Origin: an uncultured Candidatus Altimarinota bacterium
GTDB lineage: Bacteria; Patescibacteriota; Gracilibacteria; CAIRYL01
Direction: 5' to 3'
DNA length: 32,715 bases
Assembly (NCBI GenBank): GCA_947311245.1
Contig: CAMZKJ010000021.1
Coordinates: 1 to 32,715, forward strand
Under the pieces are notes generated by a model. The model searched no databases, was not told the origin of the DNA, and worked only from the letters and a program-made list of their open reading frames with translations. Of the stretch, positions 26,369 through 32,715 are shown piece by piece; position 1 is the first letter of the stretch, and each line of letters begins with the position of its first letter. The position numbers and the translations under genes were made by a program.

Positions 26369-26761
26369 ATGTCAATTTCTAAAAATAATAATTATTTTCT
26401 GGTTACAAAAGAATTCGTATTTGATGCAGCACATTATCTGCCTTTTTATGAAGGGAAATGTGAAAATTTACATGGGCATACATATAAAATGCATGTAACT
26501 GTTCAGGCTGAAAAAGAAGAAAAACATAAAAGTTCTGGAATGGCATTTGATTTCGCAGTATTAAAAAAAGTTGTAAAAAAAAATATTGTTGATATTTGGG
26601 ATCATCAATTAATAAACGATCATTTAGAGAACCCAAGTGCTGAAAACATGGCAGAGCTTGCTTGGAATATATTAGAAGAAAAAAATATTCCAGTATATGA
26701 AATTACCCTGTGGGAAACTCCAACTTCTTTTGTTCGGTATAGAGGAGGAGAGAAGTTTTAG
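26369..26761 (+). CDS. queD: 6-pyruvoyl-tetrahydropterin synthase / QueD family
   Basis: 130-residue member of the PTPS/QueD family. QueD makes 6-carboxy-tetrahydropterin, an early step to queuosine and other 7-deazaguanines; relatives act in pterin synthesis. The zinc-site histidines are H22 (DAAHYL), H35 and H37 (ENLHGHTYK), with the catalytic-type cysteine C31 just before (GKCENLHGH). The later DIWDHQLIND motif with its histidine and ENPSAENMAELAW, VYEITLWETPTS follow the family closely. Length is typical of QueD. No queC, queE or tgt is in the window. It starts 26 bp after the MBL gene and ends in TAG. The choice between queuosine and pterin roles rests on family statistics. Confidence 0.88.
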   Translation: MSISKNNNYFLVTKEFVFDAAHYLPFYEGKCENLHGHTYKMHVTVQAEKEEKHKSSGMAFDFAVLKKVVKKNIVDIWDHQLINDHLENPSAENMAELAWNILEEKNIPVYEITLWETPTSFVRYRGGEKF

Positions 26762-26809
26762 AAATTTAGAAATGCTAGACTGTCAATATATATACTATAA
26801 ATTTTACAT

Positions 26810-27493
26810 ATGAAAAATAAATTGATTATTGGTGGAGGAGCGGTTTTATTGATTTGGTCTGCATGGTTTATATTTTCTGGAAAGAGTTCAATTGAAAAAA
26901 TTGCAGATGATTTAGTAAAAAATGAACCGACTTCTGTAGTCAGTTCTAATCCTGATAATTTTGTAGATTCATTAACAATGGATTATGGAACAATAGATAC
27001 CGATGTATTTATTGGAGATGAAGATATGCCTGAAAATATGAATGAAGAAATGCAGGTTGTAGTAGAAAATAAATTTACTGCATTTGCAGATAAGTATAAT
27101 ACTCTGTTTGAAAAGAAAGATTTTAAAGCACTATGTGCAATGACTGCTACTTGTAATGAAAAGACCGAAGATTATTTATTACTCGAAAAAAAAGAAAAAG
27201 ACTATGTAAATCATTCATTTGAATATTGGTATCCAAAAACAATTGAAGATAAAGCGAACAATGAAAATATTTTATGTTATAGAGAAACAATAAAATTAAA
27301 AAATGATAGTAATAACAACCCTATTATTTATACATATCATGTGGCGATAGAGGAAAAAAAAGCTAACAATCTAGAGTTTCAAAAACCACGATGTGAAAAA
27401 GTAACAAAAGAACCATATGGAGATCTTACAAATAGAAGTCCTTATGATAAACGATGTGGAAAAAATATCACAAGAATCTTGTGTGAAAAATAA
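26810..27493 (+). CDS. Membrane-anchored protein of unknown function with six cysteines
   Basis: 227 residues, not recognised. A hydrophobic segment (about 5-23) follows MKNK and would anchor or export the protein. An acidic spacer follows (about 40-85). The second half is a soluble domain with six cysteines at 109, 115, 156, 195, 216 and 225, an even number suited to disulfides outside the membrane. NHSFEYWYPKTIED and NILCYRETIKLKND alternate in a beta-rich way, resembling small cystatin- or NTF2-like folds, but I cannot assign one. It lies 48 bp after queD and ends just before the dnaK control region: the first CIRCE-like element starts two bases after its stop. Confidence 0.7.
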   Translation: MKNKLIIGGGAVLLIWSAWFIFSGKSSIEKIADDLVKNEPTSVVSSNPDNFVDSLTMDYGTIDTDVFIGDEDMPENMNEEMQVVVENKFTAFADKYNTLFEKKDFKALCAMTATCNEKTEDYLLLEKKEKDYVNHSFEYWYPKTIEDKANNENILCYRETIKLKNDSNNNPIIYTYHVAIEEKKANNLEFQKPRCEKVTKEPYGDLTNRSPYDKRCGKNITRILCEK

Positions 27494-27494
27494 T

Positions 27495-27521
27495 TTAGCA
27501 CTCTTTTAAACTTTCTGCTAA
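27495..27521 (+). promoter_or_regulatory. CIRCE-like operator 1 upstream of dnaK
   Basis: TTAGCACTC (27495-27503) matches the left half of the HrcA operator CIRCE exactly. After nine bases comes TTCTGCTAA (27513-27521), matching the right half GAGTGCTAA at its last six positions. The conserved core is TTAGCA and TGCTAA separated by 15 bases. It lies just upstream of the dnaK -35 box. Confidence 0.75.
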
Positions 27522-27528
27522 AAAACTC

Positions 27529-27557
27529 TTTACATTTATTTTTTAGCACTTTATAAT
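27529..27557 (+). promoter_or_regulatory. dnaK: dnaK sigma-70-type promoter
   Basis: TTTACA (27529-27534), 17-base spacer, TATAAT (27552-27557). The -10 is perfect and the -35 is one base from consensus. Transcription should start near 27564, about 53 bases before the dnaK ATG. The -10 overlaps the second CIRCE-like element, so repressor binding there would block polymerase. Confidence 0.85.
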
Positions 27558-27569
27558 TGATTATGCTAA
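27543..27569 (+). promoter_or_regulatory. CIRCE-like operator 2 overlapping the dnaK -10 box
   Basis: TTAGCACTT (27543-27551), nine bases, then TTATGCTAA (27561-27569). Left half 8/9 and right half 6/9 match to CIRCE. It has the same TTAGCA-15-TGCTAA core as element 1, exactly 48 bp downstream. It covers the -10 box and likely start site. Confidence 0.75.
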
Positions 27570-27616
27570 AAGGCAAAAATAGAGATAAATATTTACATTT
27601 TTAAATTATAAAACTT

Positions 27617-29569
27617 ATGTCAAAAATAATTGGTATCGATCTAGGAACAACTAATTCATGTGTAGCGGTAATGGAAGGAGGAGAACCAGTAATTATTACA
27701 AATGCAGAGGGAAATCGAACGACTCCGTCTATTGTTGCATCTAAGGATAATGAAGTTTTAGTAGGAGATCCTGCAAAACGACAAGCAGTTATGAATCCAA
27801 AAAATACAATTTATTCAGCAAAACGATTTATTGGACATAATCTTTCAGAGGTTTCAAAAGAAGTTGCAACTATGCCTTTTGAAGTTGTTTCAGGTAAAAA
27901 AGGAGAAGCTGAAATAATGTTTCAAGGGAAACAACACCGACCTGCTCAAATTTCAGCTCTTGTTCTTGCGAAATTGAAAAAAGATGCAGAAGATTTTCTT
28001 GGTGAACCTGTTACTGAAGCAGTAATTACAGTTCCTGCATATTTTAACGATGCACAAAGACAAGCAACACAAGATGCTGGTAAAATTGCTGGGCTTGATG
28101 TAAAACGGATTATTAATGAACCAACAGCAGCAGCACTTGCATATGGTTTAGATAAAAAAGAGGTTAATCAAAAAATTGCAGTATATGATTTAGGAGGAGG
28201 GACATTTGATGTTTCAATTCTTGAATTAGGAGATGGAGTTTTTGAAGTAATTTCTACAAATGGAGATACTCATTTAGGAGGGGATAATTTTGATGAAGCT
28301 CTTATCGATTATTTTCTTGAAGAATTTAAAAAATCTGAAGGGGTAGATTTAAAAGGAAATGATATAGACGCAACGCAAAAAGAAATGGCGTTACAACGAA
28401 TTAAAGAAGCTGCCGAAAAAGCGAAAAAAGAACTTTCATCTGCAACAGAAACAGAAGTAAATCTTCCATTTTTAATGGCTGATGCAAGTGGTCCAAAAAA
28501 TCTTATTATAAAAATTTCACGGTCTAAGTTTGAAGCATTAACAGCAAATCTTGTTAAAAATTCAATTAAACCATGTGAAAAAGCTTTATCTGATGCAGGA
28601 TTAAAAGCGAGTGATATTGATCAAGTTATTCTTGTAGGGGGGATGACTCGAATGCCAGCGGTTCGAGATGCAGTAAAAAACTTTTTTGGAAAAGAACCTT
28701 CAAAAGGAGTGAATCCAGATGAAGTTGTTGCTTTAGGAGCAGCAATTCAAGGAGGGGTATTACGAGGAGATGTAAAAGATGTAGTATTACTTGATGTAAC
28801 ACCGTTATCACTTTCTATTGAAACAATGGGTGGAGTGGCAACGCGAGTTATTGAAAGAAATACAACTATTCCAACATCTAAATCTCAAACATTCTCTACA
28901 GCGGCAGATAATCAAAATCAAGTAGAAGTTCATGTTGTGCAAGGAGAGCGAGAATTTGCAAAAGATAATAAATCGTTAGGTCGATTTGTATTAGATGGAA
29001 TTCCACCAGCACCACGAGGAGTTCCACAAATTGAAGTAACATTCGATTTAGATTCAAATGGTATTTTAAATGTAAAAGCAACAGATAAAGGAACAGGAAA
29101 AGCACAACATATTACCATTAAAGGGTCATCTGGTTTATCTGATGAAGAAGTAGAACAAATGCGAAAAGATGCAGAAGAAAATGCAGAAGCGGATAAAGAA
29201 AGAAAAGCATTGGTAGAAGCAAAAAATGGTTTAGATGGAGCAATTTTTCAAGCAGAAAAATTATTAAAAGACGATGCTGATAAAATTTCGGAAGACACAA
29301 AAAAAGAAGTTGAAGATGCACTTGTAGTTGCAAAAGAAGCATTTTCCAAAGGAGAGAAAGAAGATTCAGATATGAAAAAAGAGGACTATGAAAAAGCTAC
29401 AGAAGAATTTATGACAGTTCTTCAAAAGGCTGGAGCAGAAGTATATGAAAAAGCTCAAAAAGAAGCAGAAGCAGAGGCAGGAAACGCTGAAAATGCAGAT
29501 GATTCAAAAGATGATGGTCCAATTGATGCAGAAGTAGTTGAAGAAGATTCAAAAAAAGAGGATAAATAA
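27617..29569 (+). CDS. dnaK: Molecular chaperone DnaK (Hsp70)
   Basis: 650-residue Hsp70, an ATP-driven chaperone that works with DnaJ and GrpE. The N-terminus [19 protein letters not shown] is the phosphate-1 motif. [36 protein letters not shown] and [12 protein letters not shown] follow in the ATPase domain (to about 385). The linker [14 protein letters not shown] leads to the substrate domain, and the helical lid ends in an acidic Lys/Glu/Asp-rich tail. Length and all key motifs are normal. No grpE, dnaJ or hrcA is nearby, so it forms a single-gene unit with its own promoter, two CIRCE-like operators and a terminator. Eighteen arginines are encoded by 13 CGA, 3 AGA and 2 CGG. No Shine-Dalgarno motif before the ATG. 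Confidence 0.98.
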   Translation: MSKIIGIDLGTTNSCVAVMEGGEPVIITNAEGNRTTPSIVASKDNEVLVGDPAKRQAVMNPKNTIYSAKRFIGHNLSEVSKEVATMPFEVVSGKKGEAEIMFQGKQHRPAQISALVLAKLKKDAEDFLGEPVTEAVITVPAYFNDAQRQATQDAGKIAGLDVKRIINEPTAAALAYGLDKKEVNQKIAVYDLGGGTFDVSILELGDGVFEVISTNGDTHLGGDNFDEALIDYFLEEFKKSEGVDLKGNDIDATQKEMALQRIKEAAEKAKKELSSATETEVNLPFLMADASGPKNLIIKISRSKFEALTANLVKNSIKPCEKALSDAGLKASDIDQVILVGGMTRMPAVRDAVKNFFGKEPSKGVNPDEVVALGAAIQGGVLRGDVKDVVLLDVTPLSLSIETMGGVATRVIERNTTIPTSKSQTFSTAADNQNQVEVHVVQGEREFAKDNKSLGRFVLDGIPPAPRGVPQIEVTFDLDSNGILNVKATDKGTGKAQHITIKGSSGLSDEEVEQMRKDAEENAEADKERKALVEAKNGLDGAIFQAEKLLKDDADKISEDTKKEVEDALVVAKEAFSKGEKEDSDMKKEDYEKATEEFMTVLQKAGAEVYEKAQKEAEAEAGNAENADDSKDDGPIDAEVVEEDSKKEDK

Positions 29570-29593
29570 TAATTACTATTTTTATAAAGAATT

Positions 29594-29624
29594 ATAAAGA
29601 ACGCAGAAATGCGTTCTTTATTTT
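29594..29624 (+). terminator. dnaK terminator
   Basis: A 12-bp stem (29594-29605 with 29610-29621) closed by a GAAA tetraloop and followed by TTTT (29621-29624). The inner arms AGAACGCA / TGCGTTCT are identical to those in the nusG terminator. It starts 25 bp past the dnaK stop. Confidence 0.88.
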
Positions 29625-29670
29625 GTATGGGATTATTAAGGAGAAGGGAAAATTTAGGGCGACCACAATG

Positions 29671-29696
29671 TGAACTGTACCCTCTAAAGTAGACAC
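29671..29696. mobile_element. Possible relic of an IS3/IS150-type inverted-repeat end
   Basis: TGAACTGTACCCTCTAAAGT followed by AGACAC resembles terminal inverted repeats of IS3-family (IS150-like) elements, which often read TGNACTG, then CCC, then AAAGTTGGACA or a near form. It is more G/C-rich than its surroundings, is noncoding and has no transposase next to it. No matching second end or target duplication is visible. Similarity judged from memory only. Confidence 0.35.
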
Positions 29697-29738
29697 AGAC
29701 AAAATATATGATAGAAATACAATTTAACCAAAAATAGT

Positions 29739-30092
29739 ATGTCAGAAAATACAGAAAATCTAATCAGCTGGAATGATTTTGAAATGGTAGAATTACGAAC
29801 AGGAACAATTATTTCTGTAGAAGATTACCCAGAAGCACGACGACCAGCGTATAAAATTGCTGTAGATTTTGGTGAAAAAATAGGTATTAAAAAAACGAGT
29901 GCACAGGTTACAGACTTATACACAAAAGAAGATTTATTAGATAAGCAAATAACAGCAGTTGTTAATTTCCCAAAAAAACAAATTGGAAAATTTATGTCGG
30001 AATTTTTACTTACAGGATTTATTCAAGAAGACAAAAGTGTTGTACTCTGTGTACCAGATAAAAAATGTGCTAACGGATTACGCTTAGGATAA
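29739..30092 (+). CDS. csaA: CsaA-type tRNA-binding protein
   Basis: 117-residue OB-fold protein of the CsaA family, related to the C-terminal tRNA-binding domain of some methionyl-tRNA synthetases (EMAP-II type). CsaA has been described as a chaperone linked to secretion and as a tRNA-binding homodimer. [49 protein letters not shown] and [19 protein letters not shown] follow the family nearly residue for residue. Length is close to the family's roughly 110. It stands alone between the dnaK terminator region and recQ. Its stop lies 26 bp from the recQ stop, with no hairpin between these converging genes. Confidence 0.93.
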   Translation: MSENTENLISWNDFEMVELRTGTIISVEDYPEARRPAYKIAVDFGEKIGIKKTSAQVTDLYTKEDLLDKQITAVVNFPKKQIGKFMSEFLLTGFIQEDKSVVLCVPDKKCANGLRLG

Positions 30093-30118
30093 AATATTCA
30101 TAAAAAAAAGAGATGAAA

Positions 30119-32284
30119 TTATCCTACCAATAAAACTCTCACAATTTTCAATGTATCATATGAAAATTCCTCATGTAGATCTTCAAAAACTGGTTTAAGT
30201 CTTTCTGTTCCGAGTTTTTGAAATGAATCTTCTATTTTTTTGTATTGATGAGTGTCTGGTAATAAATGGTGAACTAAATCTAGATTTTCTGTATTTTTTA
30301 AAATATCTGTAATATATTTATAAATTGTAGAATCGGTTACATCTAATATTTTTGCAATTTTTGATACGGATTTTTTTTCTTGTAATAATTCTTGAGTTTT
30401 ATCTATTCGTGCTTGTTTACGGTTCCCTGATTTTGTGGATTTATTACGAAGTGAGACAGAATATTGTGATGTATTTTCGGGAATAGGTTTTGGCGATAAA
30501 TTATACATTTGTGTCATTTTTTGAATTTTTCTTGTAAAAATTTCGCCAAATTCTTCTTTTTTTTGTTCACCAATTCCAGAGATTTTTCCAAATCCGTCTA
30601 TGCTTTGTGGTAAATAATATGCAATTTCTTGTAGCGTTGCATCGTTAAAAATAATAAATGGTGGAACATTTTTTTTATCTGCAATTTGTTTTCGTAATGC
30701 TTTTAATCCAATAAAAACTTGTGTATCAAATGTGATAACTTGGTTTATTTTTGACGAAATAATTTCTTCTTCTTGTTCAATTTGTGGTAAAAATATCTTT
30801 TCTTTACTTTTTAACCATTGTAAACCAGATTCAGAAAGTCTGTATGTTGAAAAATCTCCATCATTTTTTGTAAGAATTTTTTTATGAATTAAATGTTCAA
30901 AAATATCAGAGAGTTGATCTTTTGAATATTGTTGTTCAATTCCCCATACTGGTAAATTTTCATGTCCCCATTTTATTATATTTTGTGCTTTGGATCCACG
31001 TAATACACCAATTACATGGTTTTTTCCAAATCGGTTTTCTGTTCGTACGACCGTTGAAATAATTTTTTGTGTAATTTCTGTTGCATCGAACACATCAGTT
31101 GAAGTAAGGCATACATCACAATTTCCACATTCTTCAAATTTGGGTGTTTCTCCGAAATAGGTAATAATTTGATTCCATCGACAGATTTTTTGGTCGCAAA
31201 ACTGTATAACTTCATTCATTTTTACCCGCTCTAAATCAGCTTGTTCTTGGTTATCAGATTTATCAATAAAAAATTCATGTTTTCGTGCATCTCCACGACT
31301 CCACATTAAAATACATTTACTTTCTAATCCGTCTCGTCCTGCGCGTCCTGTTTCTTGGTAATATCCTTCGAGTGTTTTTGGAAAATTTGTATGAATAACA
31401 GTTCGGATATTTGGCTTATCTACTCCCATTCCAAATGCTATTGTAGCTGTTACGACTTGAATATCATCTTTTAAAAATTGTTCTTGAACTGCGCTCCTTG
31501 TTTCGTTTGCAAGTCCTGCATGATACGCCTTTGCTCTCACTCCTTCTTGCTGAAGCATTTCTGCTATAGTTTCTGTTTCTTTTCGTGAGTAACAATAAAT
31601 AATAGTGGCATTGTCTTTGTTTTTTGTACATTCAAGTACAATTTTATGCTTCATATTTCGTTTCGGAGTAATTTGTAGAGAAAGATTTTTTCTATAAAAA
31701 CTTGATTGAAAAATATTTACATTGTCTAAATTTAAACACGAAACAATATCTTTTTGTACTTTTGGGGTTGCACTAGCAGTGAGTGCAATGATTGGGAGAT
31801 GTGGAAATTGTGATTTAAATAATTTTAAATTTCTGTAATCTGGACGGAAATCATGTCCCCATTGAGAAATACAATGGGCTTCGTCTACGGCAATTCCAGA
31901 TAAATTTATCTTTTGTAGAAATGATATAAAATTTGGATTTCCAAGACGTTCTGGGGCAATATATAATAATTTATATTCTCCAGATTTAGCATTTTGCATA
32001 ACGGAACTTTGTTCTGAAGTGCTAAGCGTTGAGTTTAAATATGTAGCGGAAATTCCCATGCTGCGTAATGCATCAACTTGGTCTTTCATTAAAGCAATTA
32101 ATGGTGAAATAACCAAAATTGTTCCTTCTTTCATTAATGCTGGAATTTGGTAACAAATCGATTTTCCACCACCTGTTGGCATTAAAACAAGGGTATCTTT
32201 TTTTTGTGTAAACGATGAAATAACCTCTTCTTGTAAAGGGCGAAAGTGTTGGTATCCGAAATATTGTGAAAGCAAAGAGTGCAT
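30119..32284 (-). CDS. recQ: ATP-dependent DNA helicase RecQ
   Basis: 721-residue RecQ 3'-5' helicase, which unwinds recombination and replication intermediates. Walker A MPTGGGKSICYQIP (about 35-48) and the DEAH motif in VDEAHCISQWGHDFRPDYRN are intact. The second helicase lobe has YCYSRKETE and FGMGVDKPNIRTVIH, QETGRAGRDG. The zinc-binding RQC part has cysteines in CDQKICRWNQ and ECGNCDVC, followed by a winged-helix region and an HRDC domain (about 525-600). The last about 110 residues include a helix-turn-helix-like AKILDVTDSTIYKYITDIL seen in some RecQ C-termini. It is longer than E. coli RecQ (about 610) because of this tail. It stands alone, convergent with csaA. Confidence 0.96.
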   Translation of the reverse strand: MHSLLSQYFGYQHFRPLQEEVISSFTQKKDTLVLMPTGGGKSICYQIPALMKEGTILVISPLIALMKDQVDALRSMGISATYLNSTLSTSEQSSVMQNAKSGEYKLLYIAPERLGNPNFISFLQKINLSGIAVDEAHCISQWGHDFRPDYRNLKLFKSQFPHLPIIALTASATPKVQKDIVSCLNLDNVNIFQSSFYRKNLSLQITPKRNMKHKIVLECTKNKDNATIIYCYSRKETETIAEMLQQEGVRAKAYHAGLANETRSAVQEQFLKDDIQVVTATIAFGMGVDKPNIRTVIHTNFPKTLEGYYQETGRAGRDGLESKCILMWSRGDARKHEFFIDKSDNQEQADLERVKMNEVIQFCDQKICRWNQIITYFGETPKFEECGNCDVCLTSTDVFDATEITQKIISTVVRTENRFGKNHVIGVLRGSKAQNIIKWGHENLPVWGIEQQYSKDQLSDIFEHLIHKKILTKNDGDFSTYRLSESGLQWLKSKEKIFLPQIEQEEEIISSKINQVITFDTQVFIGLKALRKQIADKKNVPPFIIFNDATLQEIAYYLPQSIDGFGKISGIGEQKKEEFGEIFTRKIQKMTQMYNLSPKPIPENTSQYSVSLRNKSTKSGNRKQARIDKTQELLQEKKSVSKIAKILDVTDSTIYKYITDILKNTENLDLVHHLLPDTHQYKKIEDSFQKLGTERLKPVFEDLHEEFSYDTLKIVRVLLVG

Positions 32285-32366
32285 TGTATATATGTATAAT
32301 TGTATACAGAAAAGATATATTGTAAGTTTATCACTTTAGAGAGAAAAATATGTACTGAAAAGTATA

Positions 32367-32395
32367 TTGATTTTGTATTTACTTTAAGGTAAAAT
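32367..32395 (+). promoter_or_regulatory. Candidate promoter of the right-edge gene
   Basis: TTGATT (32367-32372), 17-base spacer, TAAAAT (32390-32395). Each hexamer is one or two bases from consensus. Transcription would begin near 32402, about 28 bases before the ATG at 32430. Confidence 0.5.
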
Positions 32396-32429
32396 AGTAT
32401 AAATATATGATTTAATTTTACATATATAT

Positions 32430-32715
32430 ATGGGATTGTTTGGAAGTAAAAAGGTAGACGAGATTCCTAAACATGATATTGAGATCGTAACTGGTGAAGA
32501 AAAGCAGGCTGTATTAGATTTTATAGCCAAAGACAATCCTACTCTTGCATCTGCAATTATATCGGCAGATGTTCCAATTGGATTAAATGGCACTACGGTT
32601 GTAAATGTTAATACAGGAAACTCTTTTACATTAGATGGAGTATCTCAACCTGTAGAGCTATCTATTCCTAAGATTGAAGAAGAAGATGTTATGGTTTCAG
32701 ATATACCTCCTTCAT
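32430..32715 (+). CDS. Unknown protein, 3' end outside window
   Basis: An open frame from ATG 32430 runs 95 codons to the window edge with no stop. The protein starts MGLFGSKKVDEIPKHDIEIV. It is acidic, with many Val, Ile, Thr and Asn, and includes NGTTVVNVNTGNSFTLDGV and a stretch of alternating charged residues (PKIEEEDVMV). No signal peptide, membrane helix or catalytic motif is seen so far. A reasonable promoter lies just upstream. The codon pattern (A/T-rich third positions) agrees with real coding, but the function is unknown and the rest of the gene is needed. Confidence 0.65.
   Translation, partial: MGLFGSKKVDEIPKHDIEIVTGEEKQAVLDFIAKDNPTLASAIISADVPIGLNGTTVVNVNTGNSFTLDGVSQPVELSIPKIEEEDVMVSDIPPS

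Overview
The window is AT-rich, densely coded bacterial DNA and looks mostly like a core chromosome. It carries about 31 complete protein genes, one gene cut at each edge, and three tRNA genes. A small-genome uncultured bacterium of the Candidate Phyla Radiation (Patescibacteria) fits best, perhaps near the Gracilibacteria/Peregrinibacteria side. This placement is an inference from gene content and style, not from a marker-gene tree. Three traits point to an unusual translation style. None of the 31 readable stop codons is TGA, yet no gene is interrupted by an in-frame TGA. No start codon I inspected has a Shine-Dalgarno motif. Arginine is written mostly as CGA, and a tRNA-Arg with anticodon UCG lies in the window.

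Layout: (1) 1-2084 (+): the end of a VirD4/HerA-like ATPase gene, tRNA-Arg(UCG), tRNA-Tyr(GUA) and a strong terminator. (2) 3389-2057 (-): tRNA-Glu(CUC), rpsT, secE and nusG, ending in a perfect-hairpin terminator. (3) 3571-7490 (+): a HupE/UreJ-type membrane protein, then proA, proC and trpF, ending in a terminator shared with the convergent rnj. (4) 23210-7555 (-): rpmA with its own terminator, then a ten-gene same-strand run (O-antigen-ligase-like protein, fbp, ychF, ABC-F, alpha/beta hydrolase-like protein, 5-formyl-THF cyclo-ligase, gyrB, small lipoprotein, nadE, anchored unknown), then a CDF transporter, hsp20 and recX, then rnj. (5) 23483-30092 (+): nusA, sufC, an anchored ComEC-like metallo-beta-lactamase, queD, an anchored cysteine-containing unknown, dnaK and csaA. 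(6) recQ (-), convergent with csaA. (7) The start of an unknown gene (+) at the right edge.

The clearest regulatory structure is at dnaK. A near-consensus sigma-70 promoter is bracketed by two CIRCE-like inverted repeats 48 bp apart, which implies HrcA-type heat-shock repression, although no hrcA is in the window. Two terminators (after nusG and after dnaK) share the same 8-bp stem with different loops. I see no CRISPR array, intact mobile element, phage module or recognisable defence system. The most interesting signals are the decoding traits, the dnaK control region, a possible IS-end relic at 29671-29696 and a few genes with unusual architecture.
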